Shown here: piece by piece, positions 6,895 to 12,026 of the stretch
Layout of the letters: every line of letters begins with the position of its first letter
Numbering within the stretch: position 1 is the first letter of the stretch
Source: Acetobacteraceae bacterium
Lineage (GTDB): Bacteria > Pseudomonadota > Alphaproteobacteria > Acetobacterales > Acetobacteraceae
Length of the DNA: 12,026 nucleotides
Direction of reading: 5' to 3'
Assembly: GCA_003506895.1 (NCBI GenBank)
Contig: DNXO01000010.1
Coordinates: forward strand, 6,862-18,887
Made by a program: the position numbers and the translations under genes
The notes under the pieces: generated by a model
The model's input: only the letters and a program-made list of their open reading frames with translations
Told to the model about the DNA's origin: nothing
Database searches by the model: none

Positions 6895-7190
6895 GGCTGC
6901 TTTTCCAGCACCGTATCCATGCTACCGAACCGGACGAGGTCCTGAAGCTGTTGGCGAGCGGCTTCAATCGTTTGAAATCGAGGCAGGAACTTTGACGGAA
7001 CCTCGGTCGTCACCACGGGCGGCGTCTCATCAACCACGCGGAGCTTACCCTCCCGTAACAGTCTGGCGATCACAAACTTAGCCTTCTTCTGGCCGCAGAA
7101 CACGTAATCGTACGTTTCGCAGGGGCGCACGTCGTCACTGATGTCGGTATGATAAAACCCCATTTTACTGCTTAGTATCACATAGGTCAT
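6891..7190 (-). CDS. Unrecognised 99-residue protein between two ferredoxins
   Basis: I do not recognise this protein. It begins MTYVILSSKMGFYHTDIS and continues with a YDYVFCGQKKAKFVIARL segment (27-44), a polar strand-like stretch (RVVDETPPVV, 51-60), then KFLPRFQTIEAARQQLQDLV (67-86), which looks like a C-terminal helix. It has no signal peptide or membrane segment, and only two cysteines (24 and 32) in no known metal motif. A small soluble alpha/beta protein is likely. The start at 7190 is set by the ATGA overlap with the stop of the first ferredoxin; its stop overlaps the start of the second ferredoxin. The open frame extends upstream to 7352, but that part is only the other frame of the ferredoxin gene. 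Its position suggests an accessory subunit or small-molecule binding partner of the HDO/ferredoxin set. This is inference from gene order. Confidence 0.78.
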   Translation of the reverse strand: MTYVILSSKMGFYHTDISDDVRPCETYDYVFCGQKKAKFVIARLLREGKLRVVDETPPVVTTEVPSKFLPRFQTIEAARQQLQDLVRFGSMDTVLEKQP

Positions 7191-7486
7191 ACCGTTTCGT
7201 CCTGCGCCAGAGTGAGCGAATGGTGCAACCACAACTGGCAGACCAGCCGGAAACCTTCGTCGATCTTTGCCCCCAGCCGTTTGGTTTCCTTCCAGTTGGG
7301 CGGCGGCAGAGCCTCGCCGCCCTCCAGGATCCGGCAGGCGCACTTGCCGCACTTTCCCATCCCGCAGCCAAACCGCAGATGCGGGAAGGGAAACTCCCGA
7401 ATGGCGGCGCGAACGACCAGGTTGGTGTTATCCGCCACCTCCCCGGTATGGACGGCGCCGCTCTTGTGGAAGACGATCCGCGGCAT
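7187..7486 (-). CDS. Plant-type [2Fe-2S] ferredoxin, first of two
   Basis: This 99-residue ferredoxin has C41-x4-C46-x2-C49 in RFGCGMGKCGKCAC and the fourth ligand Cys83 in RLVCQ. Cys51 is an extra cysteine in the same place as in the second ferredoxin. The segment GAKIDEGFRLVCQLWL before the last ligand follows the usual pattern of [2Fe-2S] ferredoxin domains. It should carry electrons in the cytoplasm, most simply to the HDO enzyme encoded 7 bases upstream. The start is ATG at 7486; no strong ribosome site precedes it, which fits translational coupling to the HDO stop. The stop overlaps the start of the 99-residue unknown protein (ATGA). Confidence 0.92.
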   Translation of the reverse strand: MPRIVFHKSGAVHTGEVADNTNLVVRAAIREFPFPHLRFGCGMGKCGKCACRILEGGEALPPPNWKETKRLGAKIDEGFRLVCQLWLHHSLTLAQDETV

Positions 7487-7493
7487 CGGTGCG

Positions 7494-8225
7494 TCAGGCG
7501 GCGCGCTGCAACTCTTGGAGCGGCAATTCGGCTTCCACGTAGTCGTGGTACAGCGCCGTCGTATACAAAAGCCGCATCTGCGCGCCGATTTCGCAGATCT
7601 TCAGGCAGCGCTGCTGCAGTTCTGGCGTCGTTGCGTGCTCCAGGACGATCTGGAAGCCGCGCTCGCCATGGATCTCGTCCGACACGATGTGCAGGTCGAA
7701 AAACTCCACTTCCTCGTCGGTGAAGCCGTATTTTTCCCGCAACGTGGGTGTTTGGCGGCGGTAGATCGAGGGCACCTGCGATTCCAGGCCGACGACAAGG
7801 CCGGCAACCGCAACGATCGGGTCCTCGCGCATCGCGATCGCGTAGCACCAGCTTTGTAGCCCGCGGGTTGTCGGCGACATGTTGTCCGGATCCCTCACCC
7901 GCGCACCGGTGGTGCCGCAGGACTCGGCGAACCGGATCAGCAGATCGGTGTGCCGGTCGCCGCCGATCTCTTCCTCATACATGTTGCTGAGCAGGAAATC
8001 TTTGGCCTCAACGTATGACGCCGGCATGCGGGCATAGACATACCCCAGGTAATCGGCGAACGGCCCGACGTAGTGGTAATGGTTCTCCGCCCAGCGGGCG
8101 AGGTGAGTGCGCGACAGCTTGCCTTCGGCCCACGCGATGCTGAACGGCGACTTATTGGCGCTCTTACCCTTGATGGCATCTTCCAGGGCAGTGCGGAATG
8201 TGGCTTGGTCCATGACGGCTTGCAT
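7494..8225 (-). CDS. Haem-oxygenase-fold di-metal oxidase/oxygenase (HDO; TenA/PqqC-like superfamily)
   Basis: The 243-residue protein belongs to the TENA/THI-4/PqqC superfamily, iron-containing redox branch. All six metal ligands of HDO enzymes such as CADD can be placed: Glu85 and His92 (EEEIGGDRH), Glu148 (GLESQVP), then His179, Asp183 and His186 (HIVSDEIH). The spacings 7, ~31, 4 and 3 match those I recall for CADD (E81/H88/E142/H174/D178/H181). HDO enzymes (CADD, UndA, BesC, SznF) activate O2 on a di-iron or mixed-metal centre for N-oxygenation, C-C cleavage or desaturation. A thiaminase role is unlikely because TenA lacks these ligands. The start is ATG 8225, with AGGA 7 bases upstream; the open frame reaches a TTG at 8273, but that TTG lies inside the operator. 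It is the first gene of the set with two ferredoxins, so a ferredoxin-fed oxygenase is the natural reading. The substrate is unknown. Confidence 0.88.
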   Translation of the reverse strand: MQAVMDQATFRTALEDAIKGKSANKSPFSIAWAEGKLSRTHLARWAENHYHYVGPFADYLGYVYARMPASYVEAKDFLLSNMYEEEIGGDRHTDLLIRFAESCGTTGARVRDPDNMSPTTRGLQSWCYAIAMREDPIVAVAGLVVGLESQVPSIYRRQTPTLREKYGFTDEEVEFFDLHIVSDEIHGERGFQIVLEHATTPELQQRCLKICEIGAQMRLLYTTALYHDYVEAELPLQELQRAA

Positions 8226-8232
8226 ATGTCGT

Positions 8233-8236
8233 TCCT
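8233..8236 (-). promoter_or_regulatory. Shine-Dalgarno sequence deciding the HDO start
   Basis: AGGA on the - strand ends 7 bases before the ATG at 8225. It favours that codon over in-frame starts at 8273 (TTG inside the operator), 8255 and 8213. Confidence 0.55.
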
Positions 8237-8260
8237 GTCTCCAGCTCGAGATCATTATGG

Positions 8261-8289
8261 ATACTGTATACAATCTCTTGGCTGGTCAA
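8261..8289 (-). promoter_or_regulatory. Candidate promoter of the HDO/ferredoxin operon
   Basis: On the - strand TTGACC (8289-8284) and CAGTAT (8266-8261) are 17 bases apart, placing the start near 8254. The -35 is good; the -10 matches 3 of 6 bases, as in a regulated promoter. The GTATAC operator lies across the spacer and -10, so a bound regulator would block RNA polymerase. Confidence 0.45.
8262..8273 (-). promoter_or_regulatory. Putative GntR operator at the HDO promoter
   Basis: TTGTATACAGTA on the - strand, containing the perfect palindrome TGTATACA. The identical 12 bases occur at 9155-9166 before the ABC importer, again reading toward the controlled gene. The gntR gene lies between the two copies. 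Confidence 0.6.
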
Positions 8290-8315
8290 GTCCATTGCAA
8301 CCGTCAGCAGCAAAG

Positions 8316-9005
8316 CTATCCGGCCTCTTCCGGTGGGCGCCGCGTCCCGGCATTCAGCACGTGGCGATAGGCTAGCAGCGATGCCAGTTCCGCATCGCCC
8401 GCGATCACCGCGCGCAAGATGCTGGCGTGTTCGGCCCAGGATTCCGTCGCGAACTCCAGGCCGATGCCACGAAATAATGGCCCCGACCGATCCCTTAACG
8501 TCTTCATCAGGTCAACCAGCACGCGGTTGCATCCCGCCTGCGCCAGATGCGTATGGAATGCATCATTCAATGCCGCCAGTTCATCGACCCGCTTGGCTTC
8601 GATCGCAGATGAACCCCGCGCCAGGATTTCCTTGAGTTGGTCGATCGTCTTCGGATCCCGCCGCCGAGCCGCCAGTCGGGCATTCGCTCCCTCCAGCGTG
8701 GCTCGGACCTCCAGTAACTCTTCGGCTTCCTGGGGCGACAATGACGCGACCACCGCACCGCGCCGCGCCGTCACCTCGATCAATGCTTCCGACGCAAGCG
8801 TGCGGATCGCCTCGCGCACAGGATTGCGCGAAACCCCGAACTGCTCGGCCAATCGGTCTTCCACAAGGCGGTCGCCCGGCTTGAACACCCCGGCCTGGAT
8901 GGCAGCCCGAATTTCCCCGGCCACCTTATCTCGCAGAGGCGAATGTTCCTTGCCGACCGGGCGCGACGCGAGGGCAGGGGGGGAGGGGGAAATAGGTTCG
9001 AGCAC
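8316..9005 (-). CDS. FadR-type (FCD) GntR transcriptional regulator
   Basis: The protein has an N-terminal winged helix-turn-helix (about residues 22-88, with DRLAEQFGVSRNPVREAIRT at 50-69 holding the recognition helix) and a C-terminal helical FCD domain (about 95-218). The FCD metal/ligand pocket looks intact: His151 (LNDAFH), His193 (WAEH) and His215 (YRH). The usual first ligand Asp is Asn147, a common variant. Such regulators bind a small carboxylate or similar ligand and release DNA. I start it at GTG 9005 (229 residues, normal family length), with GGAG 10 bases upstream. The open frame goes on to a TTG at 9089, but that part does not look like protein, and AGGAG touches the TTG directly. 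It lies between the oxidase operon and the divergent importer, so it most likely controls both through the shared TTGTATACAGTA sites. Confidence 0.88.
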   Translation of the reverse strand: MLEPISPSPPALASRPVGKEHSPLRDKVAGEIRAAIQAGVFKPGDRLVEDRLAEQFGVSRNPVREAIRTLASEALIEVTARRGAVVASLSPQEAEELLEVRATLEGANARLAARRRDPKTIDQLKEILARGSSAIEAKRVDELAALNDAFHTHLAQAGCNRVLVDLMKTLRDRSGPLFRGIGLEFATESWAEHASILRAVIAGDAELASLLAYRHVLNAGTRRPPEEAG

Positions 9006-9037
9006 GGCCTGCTGACTCCAGTCTAAGCTTGCCAGCG

Positions 9038-9066
9038 AATATAGCGTTGTTCGGATACAAAAAACA
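9038..9066 (-). promoter_or_regulatory. Candidate gntR promoter with an operator-like site in its spacer
   Basis: On the - strand a TATATT -10 (9043-9038) lies 17 bases from a poor -35, TGTTTT (9066-9061). The spacer holds TTGTATCCGAACAA (9060-9047), an inverted repeat TTGT-N6-ACAA sharing the TTGTAT half of the two main operators. It could serve weak self-repression. Confidence 0.3.
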
Positions 9067-9138
9067 CCATCTGCCTGTCGAGGCAGCAACTCCTGAGGGG
9101 AGGGGCAAAATTAGCCGTGGTTGACACCGAAAAACGGT

Positions 9139-9167
9139 TTGCGCGGCCGGATTTTTGTATACAGTAG
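9139..9167 (+). promoter_or_regulatory. Candidate promoter of the ABC importer operon
   Basis: TTGCGC (9139-9144) and CAGTAG (9162-9167) are 17 bases apart, the same layout relative to the operator as at the HDO promoter. Both hexamers are weak. A perfect TTGACA at 9121-9126 has no -10 at a usable distance. Confidence 0.35.
9155..9166 (+). promoter_or_regulatory. Putative GntR operator at the ABC importer promoter
   Basis: TTGTATACAGTA, identical over 12 bases to the site before the HDO gene and in the same orientation relative to the gene downstream. It is 47 bases upstream of the importer's first start codon. Confidence 0.6.
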
Positions 9168-9196
9168 CCGAAACACAGGCCGGTCGAGCCGAAAAC

Positions 9197-9202
9197 AGGA
9201 GA
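9197..9202 (+). promoter_or_regulatory. Shine-Dalgarno sequence of the substrate-binding protein
   Basis: AGGAGA ends 10 bases before the ATG at 9213 and fixes that start. Confidence 0.6.
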
Positions 9203-9212
9203 CAGAACCCGC

Positions 9213-10247
9213 ATGACGCCAGCCCTCCTTCGTCGCCGCTCCGTCACCGCCGGCCTGCTCGCCGCTCCCTTCGTCATCTCCCGAACCCGTGCGCAGGGCG
9301 CCGAGAAGCTGCGGGTCCGGTTGGACTGGACACCGTGGGGCGCACATGCCGCCATCCACCTTGCCGCGGTGAAAGGCTGGTACCGCGACGCCGGCCTCGA
9401 CGTCACCGTCGATGACGGCAACGGCACCAATCAGACGGTGCAGATCGTCGGCGGCGGTGACGATGTCGACGTGGGCCATGCCGCTCTCTCCTCGGTCATC
9501 ATCGCCCGAGCCAAAGGGCTGACGATCCGCGGGGTCGCCTCGTATGTCCGCAGCAGCGACATCGGCCTGATGATCCCGATCGACTCCGATATCCACGGCA
9601 TCAAGGACCTGCGCGGCAAGAAAATCGGCCATACCGCCAGCTCGCTGGAGACGCCGTTTCTGGGCGAGTTCCTCAAGGCCGGCGGCCTCACCCGGGCGGA
9701 TGTGGAACTCGTAAACCTCGACGGCGCGGCGAAGCTGGCCGCCTATCTGTCCGGGACCCTGGATGGGGCATTCTCCTCCATTCCGTTCTTCGTCCCGGTT
9801 GTCGCACCGCAGCGCCCCTCCCGCAGTATCATGCTGGCGGACGCCGGGCTGCGGATGCCAAGCTACGGGTTGTTCGCCCGTGACAGTACCATCGCGGCGA
9901 AGAAATCAGCCCTCACTCGCTTCGTCAGTGTCACCGACGGCGCCTGGGCCTATGTCGCCGCCGGCCACCAAAACGAAGGCGTCAGCGCCATCCAGACCGC
10001 CCGTCCGAACGCCAAGCTCAGCGGCTCCGGAATGCTCGGGCAGGTCAATAGCTTCATCTCTTTCTTTCCATCCGACGCCACGAAAGACGCGCCCGATGGC
10101 ATGATGGCCTCCGCCGACTGGACCGAAGCCCTGGCGACCCTCGCGCGGGCGCAACTCGTGCCGAAAGCCCTCGCCGCCAACGATTGCTACACAAACGATC
10201 TGTTCGACGCGGCCCTGTACGCCAGGACCGCCGGAACCAAGGCATGA
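9213..10247 (+). CDS. NMT1/THI5-like periplasmic substrate-binding protein of an ABC importer
   Basis: The 344-residue protein captures the substrate of a NitT/TauT-type importer. The N-terminus is a Tat-like signal: RRRSVTAG (7-14) and a short hydrophobic core, with likely cleavage after Ala27 (TRA/QG). The mature part begins with KLRVRLDWTPWGAHAAIHLA, the typical start of NMT1/ThiY-like proteins, followed by KGWYRDAGLDVTV, GDDVDVGHAALS and DLRGKKIGHTASS. Related proteins bind thiamine pyrimidines, riboflavin, sulfonates, nitrate or aromatic acids. The sequence does not tell which, though the LDWTP start is closest to the thiamine-precursor/riboflavin group as I know it. It is transcribed away from gntR and the oxidase operon behind a matching operator, so its ligand is probably the substrate of that operon or its precursor. 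Its stop overlaps the ATPase start (ATGA). Confidence 0.9.
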   Translation: MTPALLRRRSVTAGLLAAPFVISRTRAQGAEKLRVRLDWTPWGAHAAIHLAAVKGWYRDAGLDVTVDDGNGTNQTVQIVGGGDDVDVGHAALSSVIIARAKGLTIRGVASYVRSSDIGLMIPIDSDIHGIKDLRGKKIGHTASSLETPFLGEFLKAGGLTRADVELVNLDGAAKLAAYLSGTLDGAFSSIPFFVPVVAPQRPSRSIMLADAGLRMPSYGLFARDSTIAAKKSALTRFVSVTDGAWAYVAAGHQNEGVSAIQTARPNAKLSGSGMLGQVNSFISFFPSDATKDAPDGMMASADWTEALATLARAQLVPKALAANDCYTNDLFDAALYARTAGTKA

Positions 10248-11071
10248 GCGCCAGCGTCCAACGCGCGGCTCCGGCGCCGCCGATGATCGACACGTCGCTT
10301 CCCCCCATCCACATCGCCATTACCGACACCAGCAAGCGCTACGGCGCCGCTGGTGTCCTCGCGCTGGACCGCGTCTCGCTGACGGTGCGCGAGGGCGAAT
10401 TCCTCAGCATTCTGGGCCCCAGCGGCTGCGGCAAAAGCACCTTGCTGCGCTGTGTTGCCGGGCTGGAGCGTCCAACCGGCGGAGAGATCAGCGTCCATGG
10501 AGAGACCGTCCGCCGGCCACCCGCCAACATGGGCGTCGTGTTCCAGCGGGATGTGCTCCTCGACTGGCGCTCGATCCTCGACAACATGTTCCTGCAGACC
10601 GATTTCCGCGGCGAAAAGCGTAGCCGCTACATGGCGCGCGCTCACGAACTGCTAGACCTGTTCGGCCTGAAAGGGTTCGAGAATGCCTACCCGACCCAGT
10701 TGTCCGGCGGCATGCGCCAACGCGCCGCGATCTGTCGTGCGCTGCTGGCCGACCCCGACCTTGTGCTGATGGATGAACCATTCGGCGCCCTTGACGCGCT
10801 GACCCGCGACCAGATGAATCTGGAACTACAAAAGATATGGGCCTCCGCCCGCCGCACTATCCTGTTCGTTACCCACTCGATTGGCGAGGCCGTGTTCCTG
10901 TCGGATCGCGTCGTGGTCATGAGCCCGCGGCCAGGCCGCATCGCCATGACTCTAACGATCGATCTGCCCCGGCCCCGCCGGATGGCGATAAGGGAAATGC
11001 CGGAATTCGCGCATTACTGCGCCCAGATCCGGACGTTATTTGGCGAGATGGGGCTGCTGAAAGATGAATGA
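10244..11071 (+). CDS. ABC importer ATP-binding protein, NitT/TauT type
   Basis: The 275-residue ATPase has the complete set of motifs: Walker A GPSGCGKST (58-66), Q-loop Gln101, signature LSGGM (153-157), Walker B LVLMDEPFGALD (173-184) and H-loop His211 (FVTHS). The DEPFGALD and PGRIA wording is typical of the NitT/TauT/SsuB group. About 22 extra N-terminal residues (to PPIHI) precede the core. It powers uptake through the permease encoded next. I start it at ATG 10244, which overlaps the binding-protein stop as ATGA; the frame is open further upstream to 10184 only because it reads the other frame of that gene. The end overlaps the permease start by 8 bases. Confidence 0.93.
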   Translation: MSASVQRAAPAPPMIDTSLPPIHIAITDTSKRYGAAGVLALDRVSLTVREGEFLSILGPSGCGKSTLLRCVAGLERPTGGEISVHGETVRRPPANMGVVFQRDVLLDWRSILDNMFLQTDFRGEKRSRYMARAHELLDLFGLKGFENAYPTQLSGGMRQRAAICRALLADPDLVLMDEPFGALDALTRDQMNLELQKIWASARRTILFVTHSIGEAVFLSDRVVVMSPRPGRIAMTLTIDLPRPRRMAIREMPEFAHYCAQIRTLFGEMGLLKDE

Positions 11072-11846
11072 GATCTCCCGAACCCGCCGCATCTGGGGCC
11101 TTCTTACGCCCGCGACGACCATCATCGCGGTGTTCGTCGCTTGGCAACTTCTGGTCACCGGCCTGCATGTTCGCGAGGTGATCCTGCCGGCGCCCAGCGA
11201 GATCATCCAGGCGCTGCTCAGCCAGCCCGCGTGGTTCGCCCAGGAAGGCCTTTACACGATGGCCACGATGCTGGTCGGTTTCGCCCTCGCCGTTATTGTC
11301 GGCATTCTGCTGGCCATCCTTATCGTCGAAGTCAAGTTGCTGGAAAGCACGCTGTACGTCCTGATCGCTGCGCTGAACAGCGTGCCCAAGGTCGCCATTG
11401 CCCCGCTGTTCGTCATATGGCTCGGCACCGGCTACGGCCCGAAAATAGCCATTGCCTTCCTGATCGCGTTTTTCCCGATCGTCATCGACAGCGTGCTCGG
11501 CCTGAAATCAGTGCCGAAGGATATGTTGGACCTGGCTAGCAGCATGCGTGCCAGCCAGTTGGCGCAGTTCTGGCGCATCCGCCTGCCAACGGCGTTGCCG
11601 AGCATCTTCGCCGGCATGAAGGTTGGCATCTCGTTGGCTCTTGTCGGCACCATCGTGGGCGAATTTGTCGCATCCGATCACGGCCTCGGCTACATTATCC
11701 TCACCGCGCAGGGCACTTTTGAGACCGCGCAGATTTTCGCCGCGAACATTCTGCTGGGCGCAGCCGGCATCGTGCTGTTTTGGGCCATGTCAGCGCTGGA
11801 GCGGCGCTGCCTGCCGTGGCACGCATCCCAGCGGCAGGAGGTCTAA
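11064..11846 (+). CDS. ABC importer permease, NitT/TauT type
   Basis: The 260-residue inner-membrane protein has about six hydrophobic segments (near 13-32, 64-87, 95-118, 127-146, 181-200 and 228-246). The segment PKVAIAPLFVIWLGTGYGPK (108-127) and the cytoplasmic loop DLASSMRASQLAQFWRIRLP (156-175) fit the BPD_transp_1 permease family; the loop's usual EAA...G is changed to LASSMRA. The gene starts 8 bases inside the ATPase gene. Its last codons, CAG GAG GTC, also form a strong ribosome site (AGGAGGT), and the TAA stop is at the start of an IS630-type element. The last residue or stop may therefore have been altered by the insertion, and a next gene may have been separated. No second permease is visible, so the channel is probably a homodimer. 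Confidence 0.92.
   Translation: MNEISRTRRIWGLLTPATTIIAVFVAWQLLVTGLHVREVILPAPSEIIQALLSQPAWFAQEGLYTMATMLVGFALAVIVGILLAILIVEVKLLESTLYVLIAALNSVPKVAIAPLFVIWLGTGYGPKIAIAFLIAFFPIVIDSVLGLKSVPKDMLDLASSMRASQLAQFWRIRLPTALPSIFAGMKVGISLALVGTIVGEFVASDHGLGYIILTAQGTFETAQIFAANILLGAAGIVLFWAMSALERRCLPWHASQRQEV
11836..11842 (+). promoter_or_regulatory. Orphan Shine-Dalgarno sequence at the end of the permease gene
   Basis: AGGAGGT is a near-perfect ribosome site, but no start codon follows at 5-12 bases: the sequence turns into the IS end at about 11844. The site may once have served a fourth gene of the importer operon. Confidence 0.4.
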
Positions 11847-12026
11847 TACCATCGGCCTGACGCGTTGACTCGCCTGTGATTTGGAGCGACGCGGGGATGT
11901 GCGATTCAAGGCCTGTTCAGGCGAGGAGGCTTGGACATGGCGGTTGCGATCACTCGAGACGATCTCCCGGCTTCGGACCTCAGACGGGCAGCGGCGCGCT
12001 ACGTTGACAGCGCGCTGTCCCGGCGC
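11844..12026 (+). mobile_element. Left end of an IS630-type insertion sequence (right end outside window)
   Basis: The sequence from the permease stop (TAATACCATCGGCCTGA...) to the transposase start has the look of an IS630 left end: TA dinucleotides at the edge, a ~90-base leader, then a transposase. IS630 elements insert at TA and duplicate it. The edge could be at 11844-11845 or 11847-11848; the terminal repeat cannot be checked without the right end. A dyad GCCTGTTCAGGC (11911-11922) lies just before the transposase ribosome site. Confidence 0.65.
11937..12026 (+). CDS. IS630-type transposase, N-terminal 30 codons
   Basis: The gene starts at ATG 11937, with a very strong ribosome site GAGGAGG (11923-11929) 7 bases upstream, and runs off the window. 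The visible part reads MAVAITRDDLPASDLRRAAA and continues to SALSRR. This matches the typical beginning of alphaproteobacterial IS630 transposases, which start MAVAITR-D/E-DL and have an Arg-rich first helix leading into the helix-turn-helix. The DDE catalytic domain is outside the window, so whether the gene is intact cannot be judged. Confidence 0.7.
   Translation, partial: MAVAITRDDLPASDLRRAAARYVDSALSRR

Noticed and set aside
7212..7859. 215-codon frame on the + strand
   Set aside because: It lies opposite the first ferredoxin and the HDO gene, both with clear motifs.
7494..8225. Thiaminase II (TenA) assignment for the HDO-like protein
   Set aside because: The six metal ligands of HDO enzymes are present, and no other thiamine gene is nearby. 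The NMT1-like binding protein alone does not make this a thiamine cluster.
8226..8273. Upstream TTG start for the HDO gene
   Set aside because: The TTG is inside the operator and promoter; the ATG at 8225 has a proper ribosome site.
9121..9126. Perfect TTGACA as -35 of the importer promoter
   Set aside because: The base run 17 positions downstream (CGGCCG) cannot serve as a -10, and the nearest AT-rich hexamer is 31 bases away.

Overview
The window is GC-rich with dense, often overlapping genes, a Tat-type signal peptide, a NitT/TauT-type importer, a FadR-type GntR regulator and an IS630-type transposase. This suggests an alphaproteobacterium, perhaps Rhodospirillales/Acetobacteraceae; that placement is inferred from gene content and style only.

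Region 1 (1-723) is the 3' end of a CoA-disulfide-reductase-like flavoprotein with a C-terminal rhodanese domain. Region 2 (725-3605) is a partly decayed carbohydrate locus. It holds the 3' remnant of an OprB-type sugar porin with an in-frame stop, then the 5' remnant of a GH63/MGH1-like glucosidase with a one-base frameshift and an internal deletion, then an intact GlgX-type glycogen debranching enzyme with all four GH13 motifs. Region 3 (3715-5830) has an unrecognised polytopic membrane protein (+) converging on a DUF4239 (bestrophin-like) membrane protein (-).

Region 4 (5831-6130) has no firm gene but holds a perfect FNR/FixK-type box (TTGAT-N4-ATCAA) with a TATACT -10 at class II spacing. 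Five tandem 7-bp repeats lie directly upstream of the box. The promoter points toward a 33-codon open frame and the DUF4239 gene.

Region 5 (6131-11846) is the most interesting part: a divergent, GntR-controlled gene set. Leftward run the gntR gene itself, a haem-oxygenase-fold di-metal oxidase/oxygenase (HDO), a [2Fe-2S] ferredoxin, an unrecognised 99-residue protein, a second [2Fe-2S] ferredoxin and a GlcG/HbpS-like protein. The last four genes are joined by 4-base start/stop overlaps. Rightward run the substrate-binding protein, ATPase and permease of a NitT/TauT-type ABC importer, also with overlapping ends. The same 12-base sequence TTGTATACAGTA lies at both outward promoters, each time reading toward the genes it would control, and a related site precedes gntR. 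The simplest reading is one regulon that imports a small molecule and oxidises it in the cytoplasm with an O2-using di-metal enzyme fed by ferredoxins. The substrate is unknown, and I do not recognise this gene set as a named pathway.

Region 6 (about 11844 to the end) is the left end of an IS630-type element. It starts at the permease stop codon, just after a strong Shine-Dalgarno sequence, so a further operon gene may have been cut off.
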